Shown piece after piece: positions 16,004 through 24,507 of a stretch of DNA of 41,045 nucleotides. Under the pieces are notes generated by a model that worked only from the letters and a program-made list of their open reading frames with translations, was not told the origin of the DNA and made no database searches. The position numbers were made by a program, and so were the translations under genes. Source of the stretch: Anaerolinea sp. (GTDB taxonomy: Bacteria > Chloroflexota > Anaerolineae > Aggregatilineales > UBA2796); NCBI GenBank assembly GCA_014879835.1, contig JACSRJ010000234.1, positions 1 to 41,045 of the forward strand, given 5' to 3'. How positions within the stretch are numbered: position 1 is the first letter of the stretch; each line of letters opens with the position of its first letter.

Positions 16004-17689
16004 TTAACGAATAGTACCCGCCAAGGTGTGGGTGTGCTGACAGCCGGGTTCGGCATCATAGGTCACCGTTTGGGTCATGGTAAAGGTTGTGGGGCTGGTG
16101 AAAACCAACAACATCTCGATCTTGCCATCACCTAACCCGTTGCGTCCCACATAGGAATAGGTATTCTCCCGAATTCGGGCAAGGGTATAGGTTTTGAGTT
16201 CCTGCCCTTTCCATGTGACCGCGTTTCCTTGGGGGCTAAGGGCCACCAGATGAGCACAGTAATTGAGCGCTGCACTGCACGTCCCGCTCATCTGATCGCT
16301 GCTGATCTCGGCATTCCAAATGGTACGACTGGCGGGTGCAAAGCCACCCCCACCGGGAACCCCACCCGCGCTGCTTGATCCGCCACCAGTCCCCCCTGAT
16401 GATGCTTTCGCAGGGGTGGTTTCACTTGGTTCGACCACAGCCACTGTCTCACATGCGCCTGCGGTGCGAACCCCCGCCTGCTCCACCCAACGCTCCGATG
16501 CGTCTGCCAGTTTCCACCACTTGACTTCACTGGAGTCGGTGTAAGCGCCAACCACCGGGTAGATCGCGGCCGGCTGTAAGTAGAACAAGTTGCGTGCGGC
16601 GCCGGGGGTGGCTTTGGCCGCAGTTCGTGCGTCACCTGCCGTGATCCCGACCACACACGAGAGTGGTTCGGGAAGCAGCCCCGCCGGAATCCCCTGAAGG
16701 GCCGCGAAGCCGTAAAGCTCTGGGGCGCGGGGGGCAGCAGCGGCAGTCATCCCATCGGCCCCACCTAAACGCACCCGCACCATTTCACCGACGGCAATTT
16801 CTTGGGCTTTGCCCAGTGCCTTAACGGTGACAGTTCCACTCAGGTTGTGAACTTCAAGGTTGGTCTTGAGTGCGCCGCGCAGTAGGGTGATCCCTTTGCT
16901 CAACACAATCTCCACCCCATTGACCAAAACCCTGACCGGATTTTCCGCCAGAGATTCCAGCAGCAGCCCCGAACCAGCTTCAGCACAGGCGGCTTCGTCC
17001 CCAGTGGCAAAACTAAAAGCCTGCATGGGCGCAGGGAAGCGGTAGAGCGGGATAATATCGGTCTCTGCCAGCACGGGTAGAGACTGGGCATCACCTGTGA
17101 TAGTCAGTTGATCCGCATTGGCCCAACCGACCCATTCTTCATAACGCACCCGCACCCATGTCCCAGCTTCGTTACGGGCATCCGCCGCACCTTCTTTGCC
17201 GGGATTGAGCCGAATTACCTGAGGGAAGTTGGTACTTGCGCCCGTGCGCAGCAGCACCGCCAAAATATCATTCGGGGTGACAGGGAGGGTCTGAACGGCG
17301 AGCAGTTCGGGGCGCAGCAGGGACTGCACCTTGGCTGCCCCAAACAAAATGCCAGTGAGGTCGCCTTCAGCAGTGTGAATGTTAAGTGAAACAACCCCCC
17401 AAGTGCCCTCCGCAGGGGCTGCCCCTGCACTGGTGATGCTTGTAAGGGCTTCTAGTGCCACTTTATCACCGGGGTTTTGAAGTCCTTCAACGTCTGCGAC
17501 CGTGCCGTAGCCCAAACAGGCCTTACCACTTTCTAATCCGGCACAGGCTTCTGAGGCCACGCTGATCGCTTCCGCCGCCAGCGCAAGACAGGCATTAGCC
17601 TCTTGTGCAGTAGCAGACTGTAGGGGCAGCAGCGCCGCCATGAGTGTGACCGCACATACCAACCCGATCCCAAACCGTACCATACGCAT
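16004..17689 (-). CDS. Large secreted protein with SH3-like and FecR-like regions
   Basis: A 561-residue exported protein of unknown function. Signal peptide 1-28 (cut near ATAQ-EA). Next is a Cys-rich start (NACLALA...SEACAGL...KACLGYG, 33-61) of a kind that recurs in extracellular proteins of this phylum, then an SH3-like stretch (WVRVRYEEWVGWANADQL, 178-195). After that come a FecR-like segment (VNGVEIVLSKGITLLRGAL, 257-275) and a second SH3-like stretch (390-407), then a Gly/Ser linker (431-449) and a beta-rich C-terminus. No catalytic motif is seen. GGAGG lies 10 bases before the ATG at 17689; a second ATG two codons on is possible. It is probably first in a run of exported-protein genes. 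Confidence 0.6.
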   Translation of the reverse strand: MRMVRFGIGLVCAVTLMAALLPLQSATAQEANACLALAAEAISVASEACAGLESGKACLGYGTVADVEGLQNPGDKVALEALTSITSAGAAPAEGTWGVVSLNIHTAEGDLTGILFGAAKVQSLLRPELLAVQTLPVTPNDILAVLLRTGASTNFPQVIRLNPGKEGAADARNEAGTWVRVRYEEWVGWANADQLTITGDAQSLPVLAETDIIPLYRFPAPMQAFSFATGDEAACAEAGSGLLLESLAENPVRVLVNGVEIVLSKGITLLRGALKTNLEVHNLSGTVTVKALGKAQEIAVGEMVRVRLGGADGMTAAAAPRAPELYGFAALQGIPAGLLPEPLSCVVGITAGDARTAAKATPGAARNLFYLQPAAIYPVVGAYTDSSEVKWWKLADASERWVEQAGVRTAGACETVAVVEPSETTPAKASSGGTGGGSSSAGGVPGGGGFAPASRTIWNAEISSDQMSGTCSAALNYCAHLVALSPQGNAVTWKGQELKTYTLARIRENTYSYVGRNGLGDGKIEMLLVFTSPTTFTMTQTVTYDAEPGCQHTHTLAGTIR

Positions 17690-17966
17690 GGTGACTCTTT
17701 CCTCCGCCCTCTGATTCGCGTGTGGCGGGATATTTTATCATGTAAAAGCGAGGGGAAAAGTTGAACAGTGTTTGTACGAGGGGAAATCGTAGTTTGATGA
17801 GGGTCATAACGCCTATCATCAAAGTGTGTGACATTTGTCCATGACCCTCACGACATTACTCACTACACCTTCTTTCCCAGACCGGGCATAATGGTCTTCA
17901 GTTAAGAGCAGTCGTCACCTCCACAACCCGCCTGATTGTCCGGCATCCTCTCGGAATAAGGGTGGG

Positions 17967-18090
17967 ATTTCGTCCTCAACGCCATTGCGTCCTGCCTGTA
18001 CGTCCTCTACGTCGGGCAGGAGACGAAATATTATTACAACATAATTTTTTTACGGCAGATGAGAATCGCTCCTCATCTGCCGTTGTTATT
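17967..18090 (+). ncRNA. Candidate small structured RNA (3' part with terminator)
   Basis: ATTTCGTC (17967-17974) pairs with GACGAAAT (18022-18029), enclosing a second stem CCTGCC (17991-17996) / GGCAGG (18015-18020) capped by an ACGT/ACGT helix. About 20 bases later a 12-bp perfect hairpin (18052-18083) with T-rich tail TGTTATTTA looks like a terminator on the plus strand. A CATAAT box at 17887-17892 is a weak candidate start. No known RNA family could be recognised. Low confidence. Confidence 0.3.
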
Positions 18091-18092
18091 TA
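18052..18092 (+). terminator. Terminator-like hairpin
   Basis: ACGGCAGATGAG (18052-18063) and CTCATCTGCCGT (18072-18083) make a 12-bp perfect stem with an 8-base loop. It is followed on the plus strand by TGTTATTTAT. There is no annotated plus-strand gene upstream, which suggests an unannotated transcript. Confidence 0.5.
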
Positions 18093-18212
18093 TCCCCCAA
18101 TGCAGGTTCACCTGAAGCCCTCCCCCTAAAGACCTGCCGTGGGTAGGGGTCCAAAAAGCCTAATGTCACAGCCCTGTGCTTCTTGCAGCCACCCTACCCA
18201 TTCCGGTAGTTT

Positions 18213-18243
18213 TTGCGCTGCATTTTTTGATCCATGCTACAAT
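18213..18243 (+). promoter_or_regulatory. Predicted extended -10 promoter of MoxR gene
   Basis: TGCTACAAT (18235-18243) matches the extended -10 TGnTATAAT with one change. TTGCGC at 18213-18218 is a poorly spaced -35 (19 bases). The leader to the ATG is about 120 bases. Confidence 0.4.
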
Positions 18244-18368
18244 TTCATCCATACCACGTGCGCGGCAGTTTTAGATGATCGATAGCTGCTATCGGATCGC
18301 GTATTTTCCCCCCTATCGCGCCATCAAAACGCCTCCCCTTTTAGCATCGATGGTTAGAGGAGTCTTGG

Positions 18369-19346
18369 ATGTTCAGCAATACCAAAGAAGTGATTAGCGC
18401 GCTTGCCGATCAGAAGTACATCGCGTCAGATGAGATCGGGACCGTCTTATTTCTGGCCGAAAAGTTAGGTAAACCGGTACTCTCCGAAGGTCCCGCAGGT
18501 GTAGGCAAAACCGAACTCGGTAAGGTGTGGGCCAAAGCAACCGGGCGAACCCTGATCCGCCTTCAGTGTTACGAAGGGCTGGATGAGAGCAAAGCGCTGT
18601 ATGAGTGGGAGTATGCCAAACAGATGCTTTACACCCAACTCCTGCGCGACAAACTTCAGGTGATCCTTAAGGATGCAACCAGCCTAAGCGACGCTGCCAA
18701 CCGTCTTGCTGAAGAAGAAGATGTGTTCTTTTCGGAGCGTTTCCTGCTGGCCCGTCCGCTGCTCCAAGCGATCATTTCACCCGAACCGGCCCTGCTTCTG
18801 ATTGATGAGATCGACCGTTCCGACACCGAGTTTGAAGCCTTCCTGCTCGAAGTCCTAAGCGACTTTCAAGTCTCAGTGCCCGAACTGGGAACTCTGACCG
18901 CCAGACACCAACCGATGGTCATTCTGACCAGCAACAACACCCGTGAACTCTCGGAGGCCCTCAAACGGCGCTGCTTGTACCTCTCGATCAACTACCCCTC
19001 CCACGAAGAGGAACTTCGGGTAGTGCGGCTGCGGGTGCCCGAATTGAATCAGCGGGTCGCGGCTCAGGTGGTTGATGTGGTTCAGAATCTCCGGGCGATG
19101 GACTTAAAGAAACACCCTAGTGTGGCCGAAACCCTCGATTGGGCCAAAGCGCTGGTGATGTTGAATGCCGATAACCTTGATGAGCACACCCTTGAGACCA
19201 CCCTTACAGTGCTGCTCAAACACGAATCGGATGTGCAGCGGGCCAAACGTGAACTGAACGGGGGTAATCTGACGCGCCGGGGCGGGACAGGGCGACCGAG
19301 TCTACCCTCCAATTTTCAGGGGGGACGTCCGCGTGGGCGATCATAA
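18369..19346 (+). CDS. MoxR/CoxD-type AAA+ ATPase
   Basis: A 325-residue AAA+ ATPase of the MoxR superfamily. Walker A is GPAGVGKTE (41-49), Walker B LLLIDEID (142-149), sensor 1 TSNNTRE (187-193), and the following Arg200/Arg201 may serve as the arginine finger. The C-terminus is Arg/Gly-rich (300-325), probably disordered. MoxR proteins act with a VWA-domain partner to remodel or insert cofactors into client enzymes. Here a CoxE-like VWA gene lies two genes on. In CO-dehydrogenase systems CoxD/CoxE help build the Mo-Cu site, but no coxL/M/S is in the window, so the client is unknown. The ATG has GAGGAG upstream. Confidence 0.88.
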   Translation: MFSNTKEVISALADQKYIASDEIGTVLFLAEKLGKPVLSEGPAGVGKTELGKVWAKATGRTLIRLQCYEGLDESKALYEWEYAKQMLYTQLLRDKLQVILKDATSLSDAANRLAEEEDVFFSERFLLARPLLQAIISPEPALLLIDEIDRSDTEFEAFLLEVLSDFQVSVPELGTLTARHQPMVILTSNNTRELSEALKRRCLYLSINYPSHEEELRVVRLRVPELNQRVAAQVVDVVQNLRAMDLKKHPSVAETLDWAKALVMLNADNLDEHTLETTLTVLLKHESDVQRAKRELNGGNLTRRGGTGRPSLPSNFQGGRPRGRS

Positions 19347-19887
19347 CCAGTACTGGCGGGCGAGAGAAACCCGACTACTGGTGGATCGATCTCCCCATGT
19401 GCGCGTCTTTGAGGAAGATTTAGACCTTCCCAGCGGCGCTTTTATCCCCGGTTGGCTTAAGGTGGAACTGCCTGACTTTGCGATCATCTTCGCCCTGCTT
19501 GAAGATGGACAAGTGCCGCTGGTACGCCAGTATCGTCGGGCATTAGATGCGTTCACCTTGGAACTCCCCGCGGGGGGCATTGAGACCGGCGAGATACCAC
19601 TGATCACCGCTCAGCGCGAACTGCGTGAGGAGACCGGGGTAGAAGCGGCGGAATGGTTCAGCATGGGATCATTCACCCTTGATGCCAATCGGGGGTGTGG
19701 GGTGATGCACGCTTTTGCAGCACGAGGAGCGCATCAGGTTGCGGCACCCGATCACGGCGATCTGGGTGATCTATCGCTGTGCCTGATGCCTCTCGAAGAA
19801 GTTCGCCAGCGTTGGCGAAAAGGACAATTTCCCCTTGCGCCCACGATGCTCACCATCGGCTTGGGGCTTCAGGTGTTATCAGTATAG
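19333..19887 (+). CDS. Nudix hydrolase (ADP-ribose pyrophosphatase-like)
   Basis: A 184-residue Nudix protein. The Nudix box runs from Gly81 to Val103 (GGIETGEIPLITAQRELREE then TGV), matching G-x5-E-x7-REUxEExGU, with metal-binding Glu residues intact. The upstream segment (VPLVRQYRRALDAFTLELPAG) is typical of the ADP-ribose pyrophosphatase branch, which splits ADP-ribose to AMP and ribose-5-phosphate. The start is GTG at 19333, within the MoxR gene (14-base overlap), after a GGGGGGA site; no ATG occurs before residue 111. Its place inside the MoxR-VWA pair is conspicuous. Exact substrate unknown. Confidence 0.9.
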   Translation: MGDHNQYWRARETRLLVDRSPHVRVFEEDLDLPSGAFIPGWLKVELPDFAIIFALLEDGQVPLVRQYRRALDAFTLELPAGGIETGEIPLITAQRELREETGVEAAEWFSMGSFTLDANRGCGVMHAFAARGAHQVAAPDHGDLGDLSLCLMPLEEVRQRWRKGQFPLAPTMLTIGLGLQVLSV

Positions 19888-19953
19888 GATTCCGGGTTTT
19901 TCCGGGTGTAGGTGAAGGTATTCAAGGTGGGTTGATCCGGGAGGATGTAAGTC

Positions 19954-21342
19954 ATGGACAAACGGTTGGTTGAATTTATCCGCACCTTGCGCGCCGCAGG
20001 TATCCGCATCTCCATTGCGGAGAACCTTGACGCTATGAACGCCATCGATTCGATTGGGGTGGGGGAGCGCGGAACCTTTCAATCGGCGCTGCGTTCGACC
20101 CTCGTCAAAGAGGCCAAAGATCTGCCCACCTTTGATCATTTTTTTCCGCTCTTTTTTGATACCGCCGCGCCGCCCATGTTTAATATGGAGCAGGAGCTGA
20201 CCCCAGAGCAGCAGGAAATGCTCCAGCAGGCGCTTCAGGCTTTGGCAGGGGATAAGGATGCGCTCCAGCAGCTCATCAACCAGATGATGCAAGGACAAAG
20301 CTTTGATCAGAGCGATCTGGATCAATTAGCCCAGCAGATGGGACTGCAAAATGCCGACAGCCCCTATCAGCAAGGTTACTATCAGCGCATGATGCAGCGG
20401 TCGTTGGGCATGAACCAAATGCGCGAACTGCTGGAAATGCTGGAGGAGAAACTCCGCGAGATGGGCATGAGTGAGGAGTCCATCGAGGAGATCATGGCCA
20501 TGATGGAGGCAAACGGCGATGCCCTCTCGGAGCAGCTTCGTCGTTATGTGGGCAGCAGCATCGCCCGCAACATGGCTGATCAAGACCCAGAACGTCCTGA
20601 ACCTCAGGACTTGATGAATACCCCCTTTCAGTACCTTTCACCGGATGATGCTGATGCTCTTCGGGATGAGGTCAAACGCCTTGCAGCGCGCTTGCGAAGC
20701 CGGGCTGCCTTACGTCAGAAAAAAGACCGAGAGGGCAACCCTGACCCCAAAAGCACCATCCGGCATAACTTACGTTATGAGGGGATGCCCCTTGAGCTTC
20801 AGTACCGCAGTCGTAAGTTGAAGCCCCGACTGGTGGTGATCTGTGATATTTCGACCTCCATGCGTTACTGCTCTGAGTTCATGCTGACGATGATTTATGA
20901 GCTTCAGGATCAGGTGGCCAAAACCCGCAGTTTTGTATTCATTGACGATCTGGTGGAGATCAGCCATTACTTTGATCAGGGACGTCCCGATCTGGCCGTG
21001 CAGAACGTCCTTAACGACAATCCGCCGGGGCATTACAATACTGATCTGGGGAACGCCCTGAATACCTTCTTTGATGACAAGCTGGATGCGGTAGACGGAC
21101 GCACCACGATCATTGTGGTGGGCGACGGACGCAATAACTACAACGATCCCCGGATCGATCTGGCCCAAAGCCTGAGTCGGCGGGGACGGCGGGTATTATG
21201 GTTCAACCCAGAGCCGCAGCACCAGTGGGGGACGGGCGATAGTGATATGCTTCAGTATGCGCCCGTCAGTCAGGGGGTGTTTCAGGTGGCCAATTTGGCC
21301 CAGTTGGTGGCCGCGATTGACCGGATCATGACCGACGGATAG
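19954..21342 (+). CDS. CoxE-like VWA-domain protein
   Basis: A 462-residue protein with a CoxE-like N-terminus (RLVEFIRTLRAAGIRISIAE, 4-23), a Gln/Met-rich helical middle (76-200) and a C-terminal von Willebrand A domain (about 290-462). The metal-ion site is DISTS (298-302), with Thr363 in NTDLGNAL and Asp391 in GDGRNN completing it. Such proteins pair with MoxR ATPases to mature client enzymes, notably CO dehydrogenase. The ATG has GGGAGGA upstream. It is the last gene of the three-gene unit and ends at a strong terminator. The Gln/Met-rich middle is longer than a bare linker and may bind the client. Confidence 0.85.
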   Translation: MDKRLVEFIRTLRAAGIRISIAENLDAMNAIDSIGVGERGTFQSALRSTLVKEAKDLPTFDHFFPLFFDTAAPPMFNMEQELTPEQQEMLQQALQALAGDKDALQQLINQMMQGQSFDQSDLDQLAQQMGLQNADSPYQQGYYQRMMQRSLGMNQMRELLEMLEEKLREMGMSEESIEEIMAMMEANGDALSEQLRRYVGSSIARNMADQDPERPEPQDLMNTPFQYLSPDDADALRDEVKRLAARLRSRAALRQKKDREGNPDPKSTIRHNLRYEGMPLELQYRSRKLKPRLVVICDISTSMRYCSEFMLTMIYELQDQVAKTRSFVFIDDLVEISHYFDQGRPDLAVQNVLNDNPPGHYNTDLGNALNTFFDDKLDAVDGRTTIIVVGDGRNNYNDPRIDLAQSLSRRGRRVLWFNPEPQHQWGTGDSDMLQYAPVSQGVFQVANLAQLVAAIDRIMTDG

Positions 21343-21353
21343 GGAATTTTGGA

Positions 21354-21383
21354 GGGGCGACGAGATAGTCGCCCCTTTCTTTT
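21354..21383 (+). terminator. Terminator of MoxR-Nudix-CoxE unit
   Basis: GGGGCGAC (21354-21361), a 6-base loop and GTCGCCCC (21368-21375), then TTTCTTTT. It starts 12 bases after the CoxE-like stop. Confidence 0.9.
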
Positions 21384-22557
21384 AGCGCCGCGCCAACCGA
21401 ACCGCCGTCTCCGCCAGCACAGCCGCACCCACATAAAAGGACGACTCCGCAATATCAAAAATCGGGCTGTGATGAGGCCGATTGACCTCATCAAACTTCG
21501 CCCCAAGCATAAACATCGCGCCGGGCGCTTTGCGGGTCATATAACTGAAGTCCTCTGCACCCATCCCCGCTTCTTCGGGGTAGAGTCCATCTTCCGTGAA
21601 CATTTCCCGGCCTACCTGACGGATCAACTCGGCAACACCGGGATCGTTATACATGGAGGGATACCCCTTAACGATCTCAAGTTCATAGTTTCCACCCAAG
21701 GCACGGGTTACACTCAGGGCCCGCTCCAACTCAGCCCATAACTGGGCGCGCACACCGTCATCATAACTGCGGATGGTGCCTTTTAAGTCCACCTCTGAAG
21801 GAATGACATTGTCGGCGGCGCCAGCATGGATCGCTCCAACGGAGATCAAGGCCGGCTGCACCGGGTTGATCCGCCGTGCGCGCACCCCGTGCAGGGCGTT
21901 GATCACCTGTGCGGAGAGGTAGATCGGATCGATTCCCAGATGGGGATACGCACCGTGGCAGCCCTCACCGATGATCTTGGCCTTAAACGAGTCCACAGCG
22001 GCAGCGGCATTGCCATCCACAATGCCGATCTTACCTGCGGGCTGTTCGCTGGCCACATGCAGGGCGATCACATTGTCCAAACCATCCAAAGCCCCATCTT
22101 CGATCATCCGCACTGCGCCGCTTTTGCCATCCGCGCCGAAGTCTTCCTCAGAAGGCTGGAAAAAAAGGCGAAACTCAGCTTTCGGGCGGTTGGGCATTTC
22201 GTTAAGCAAGCGGGCTACAGTGAGCAGGATCGCGGTGTGAGCATCATGCCCACAGGCGTGCATCACGCCGGGATTTTGGGATTTATAGGGGGTATCATTC
22301 GCCTCCGTGATGGGCAGCGCATCCATATCACCTCGAATGCCAATCACAGGGCCACCCTCACCAATGCGGGCCACTACACCCGTCACCCCGACACCGGTCT
22401 GGGCCTCAATGCCCATTTTGCCTAGTTCTTCTGCAACCCGGCGGGCCGTCCGAAACTCACGGAAGTTCAGTTCGGGGTTCATGTGAAACTCGCGCCGCAA
22501 AGCGATGGTCATTTCTTGCAGACTGCGAGCGCGTTCAACCATTTCTTGGGCTGTCAT
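21382..22557 (-). CDS. M20-family amidohydrolase (N-acyl-amino-acid/hippurate hydrolase-like)
   Basis: A 391-residue metallopeptidase of the M20D group, hydrolysing N-acylated amino acids or related amides in the cytoplasm. Metal-binding and catalytic segments are RGDMDALP (75-82), MHACGHDAH (99-107) with Cys102/His104, FQPSEEDFG (133-141) with the Glu137/Glu138 pair, and the C-terminal GAEDFSYM. There is no signal peptide. Residues 175-290 form the lid/dimerisation domain. The ribosome site is weak. It converges on the CoxE-like gene and lies 131 bases beyond the TetR gene on the same strand. Real substrate cannot be read from sequence. Confidence 0.92.
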   Translation of the reverse strand: MTAQEMVERARSLQEMTIALRREFHMNPELNFREFRTARRVAEELGKMGIEAQTGVGVTGVVARIGEGGPVIGIRGDMDALPITEANDTPYKSQNPGVMHACGHDAHTAILLTVARLLNEMPNRPKAEFRLFFQPSEEDFGADGKSGAVRMIEDGALDGLDNVIALHVASEQPAGKIGIVDGNAAAAVDSFKAKIIGEGCHGAYPHLGIDPIYLSAQVINALHGVRARRINPVQPALISVGAIHAGAADNVIPSEVDLKGTIRSYDDGVRAQLWAELERALSVTRALGGNYELEIVKGYPSMYNDPGVAELIRQVGREMFTEDGLYPEEAGMGAEDFSYMTRKAPGAMFMLGAKFDEVNRPHHSPIFDIAESSFYVGAAVLAETAVRLARR

Positions 22558-22688
22558 GATGAATATTTAGTGCCTCTAAAACAAACAGATCGGGTTTGGG
22601 AGATTGTACCTTGTTTGAGGCATTTATGTGAGGCTCAGGGCAAGGATAAACAAGGGGTACGCACTTAATACCCCTGCCAATGCCGGGC

Positions 22689-23279
22689 TTAAGGCTGTGT
22701 GGCGCCTAAGCCACCGAGGATAAGCGCCCAAACCCCTTCAAAGGCTTCATTGATATTTGGATCAGACCACTCAGCGGCATGAACAGGGTCATGAAAACGA
22801 GCGGTGGCATAAAACACGGCCCGCCCCGCGGCGAGAGGATCGACTGCCCCGAACTCGCCCTGAGCCACCCCATCCGCGATGATCTGGGCCACCTGTGCCA
22901 CCAGCGCTTCCACATGGGCATTGACCACTTCACGGGCATCTTTGACCAAGGTGATATAGGTGGCGAACAATTCAGGGTCATCAAGGGCGCGGCTGCGCTT
23001 GGCGCTGATGAGCAGGTCAAACCATTGTCTCAGGCGTTTCGGGGCCGCACCCTTGCTGTTCACCACCGCGGTTAGGGGGTCTGAGAGTCGGGCTAACCAA
23101 CGCTCTGTGACCGCATCACGCAGGGCTGCTTTGCTGGCAAAGTGCCGATACACACTACCATGACTCACCCCTAACGCACGGGCCACATCCACCACGGTGG
23201 CTTTGGCTGGGCCGTAACGTCGCAGGACATCCTCTGCTGTTTCAAGGATACGTTCAGGGGTAAGTGTGGTTTCATTCAT
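22689..23279 (-). CDS. TetR-family transcriptional regulator
   Basis: A 196-residue TetR repressor. The N-terminal helix-turn-helix (VVDVARALGVSHGSVYRHFASK, split about 29-50) is classic; the rest is the all-helical ligand-binding and dimer domain. The start is placed at ATG 23279 (MNETTLTPERI); a longer frame to 23399 would add 40 residues from the aldo/keto reductase gene and has no support. It lies 19 bases after that reductase and is co-transcribed with it. It may repress its own operon, whose promoter carries a TGACA-N2-TGTCA palindrome. The inducer is unknown. Confidence 0.9.
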   Translation of the reverse strand: MNETTLTPERILETAEDVLRRYGPAKATVVDVARALGVSHGSVYRHFASKAALRDAVTERWLARLSDPLTAVVNSKGAAPKRLRQWFDLLISAKRSRALDDPELFATYITLVKDAREVVNAHVEALVAQVAQIIADGVAQGEFGAVDPLAAGRAVFYATARFHDPVHAAEWSDPNINEAFEGVWALILGGLGATQP

Positions 23280-23298
23280 ACCTTGAGTCTTCCCAAGC

Positions 23299-24306
23299 CT
23301 ATTTTCGCTCGCTGTCGAGTGCCGCCATTCCGTGCATATTGTAGCGTTCTCCAGCAGCAGCGCCCAATGGCACCGCTTGTTCAAGGTGTGCCAGATCATC
23401 GGCGGTCAGTTCGACTTGAAGCGCGCCAAGGGCCTCCACAAGCCGACTTCGCTGGCGGGCACCCACCAAAGGCACAACATCCCTCCCCCGCGAAAGCACC
23501 CATGCAATCGCAATCTGGGCCACCGATGCGCCTTTTTGCTCGGCAAGGGCACGGATCGCCTCTACCAACGCCAGATTGTGATCCAAATTCTCACCCATAA
23601 AGCGCGGGCTGGTGCTGCGGAAATCGTGCGCACCCAGAACGCGATCCTTCGTCCAGTGGCCGCTAAGCAGCCCCCGTGAAAGCACCCCATAGGCCGTCAC
23701 CCCAATGCCCAATGTGCGGCAGGTCGGCAGAATCTCGGACTCGATCCCTCGTGAGATCAGGGAGTATTCGATCTGCAAGTCCGTGATGGGGTGTACTGCG
23801 TGGGCACGGCGCAAGGTCTCCGCACCCGCTTCTGAAAGTCCAATGTGGCGCACATACCCCGCCTTGACCATCTCCGCCATCGCGCCTACAGTATCTTCAA
23901 TGGGCACGGTCGGGTCAACTCGCGCTGGACGATAGATGTCGATGTATTCTGTGCCCAGACGCTTCAGTGTGTAGGCCAAGAAATTTTTGACTGCGGCCGG
24001 ACGCGCATCTAACCCCACCACACCGCCATTGGGGGCCCGAAGCACCCCAAACTTCACACTGATCGCCACCTGTTCACGGTTACGCCCACGGAGCGCATCC
24101 CGGATGAGCATCTCATTGTGCCCCATTCCGTAAAAATCGCCAGTATCCAGAAGGGTCACGCCCGCATCCAGTGCGGCATGGATGGTGGCGATGCTCTCGA
24201 CCTCATCGGAGTGCCCGTACAAATCGGACATGCCCATGCAGCCTAATCCAAGGGGGAATACTTCAAATCCTGAAGGTCCAAGTGAACGCTTCGACTGATT
24301 GGTCAT
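23299..24306 (-). CDS. Aldo/keto reductase
   Basis: A 335-residue NADPH-dependent reductase of the AKR TIM-barrel family. Catalytic Asp54 (LLDTGDFYG), Tyr59 and Lys85 (ISVKFG) are seen. The usual catalytic-tetrad His (as in HRVDP) is Ala128 in YRPARVDP; this variant also occurs in a sub-group of AKRs, so it is probably not a defect. VGARQRSRLVEAL (about 282-294) is the NADPH-binding loop. Substrates are likely carbonyls. It is the first gene of the AKR-TetR unit, served by a near-consensus promoter, and diverges from a MarR gene, suggesting an electrophile or redox stress response. Confidence 0.92.
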   Translation of the reverse strand: MTNQSKRSLGPSGFEVFPLGLGCMGMSDLYGHSDEVESIATIHAALDAGVTLLDTGDFYGMGHNEMLIRDALRGRNREQVAISVKFGVLRAPNGGVVGLDARPAAVKNFLAYTLKRLGTEYIDIYRPARVDPTVPIEDTVGAMAEMVKAGYVRHIGLSEAGAETLRRAHAVHPITDLQIEYSLISRGIESEILPTCRTLGIGVTAYGVLSRGLLSGHWTKDRVLGAHDFRSTSPRFMGENLDHNLALVEAIRALAEQKGASVAQIAIAWVLSRGRDVVPLVGARQRSRLVEALGALQVELTADDLAHLEQAVPLGAAAGERYNMHGMAALDSERK

Positions 24307-24338
24307 CGGAAAACTCTCCTCTCAAAGCTGATAAGAGG

Positions 24339-24367
24339 ATCATAGTGCAACAAGTGACAAATGTCAA
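24339..24367 (-). promoter_or_regulatory. Strong promoter of AKR-tetR unit
   Basis: Minus strand TTGACA (24362-24367), exactly 17 bases, TATGAT (24339-24344): a perfect -35 and 5 of 6 in the -10. It is about 33 bases from the AKR ATG. Confidence 0.75.
24355..24366. promoter_or_regulatory. Palindromic operator overlapping AKR promoter
   Basis: TGACAAATGTCA, arms TGACA/TGTCA with a 2-base centre, covers the -35 of the AKR-tetR promoter. A further TGTCA lies at 24372-24376. It is a good candidate binding site for the TetR or the divergent MarR protein. Confidence 0.5.
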
Positions 24368-24410
24368 TATCTGTCATTGAGATTATTGAACTTGAATCGC
24401 AACAACCTCC

Positions 24411-24439
24411 TTGACATGAGTTCTGAATCGCTTTATGAT
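24411..24439 (+). promoter_or_regulatory. Strong promoter of marR unit
   Basis: Plus strand TTGACA (24411-24416), 17 bases, TATGAT (24434-24439): the same hexamers and spacing as the divergent AKR promoter. The leader to the MarR ATG is about 62 bases. Confidence 0.75.
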
Positions 24440-24507
24440 ATTGTTTAGTCGGCAAATAAAAGCTGGGGTTTGTCCCAAAGCGCAAAAGCAGCAGAGAGTA
24501 AAGGCAC

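Larger units (their letters stand above)
17690..18368. other. Gene-free divergent region with structured elements
   Basis: These 679 bases hold no convincing protein gene. From left to right: an inverted repeat TGAGGGTCAT (17798-17807) / ATGACCCTCA (17841-17850); a nested stem region (17967-18029) followed by a terminator-like hairpin (18052-18083); then a promoter for the MoxR gene. The middle part may encode a small RNA (see findings). Confidence 0.55.

Noticed and set aside
17880-18090. Named RNA (6S or SRP-type) in the gap before moxR
   Set aside because: Conserved family segments could not be identified, so only an unnamed candidate is listed.
21826-22425. Long open frame opposite the M20 amidohydrolase
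   Set aside because: It is an antisense shadow. The other strand has complete metal-binding motifs.
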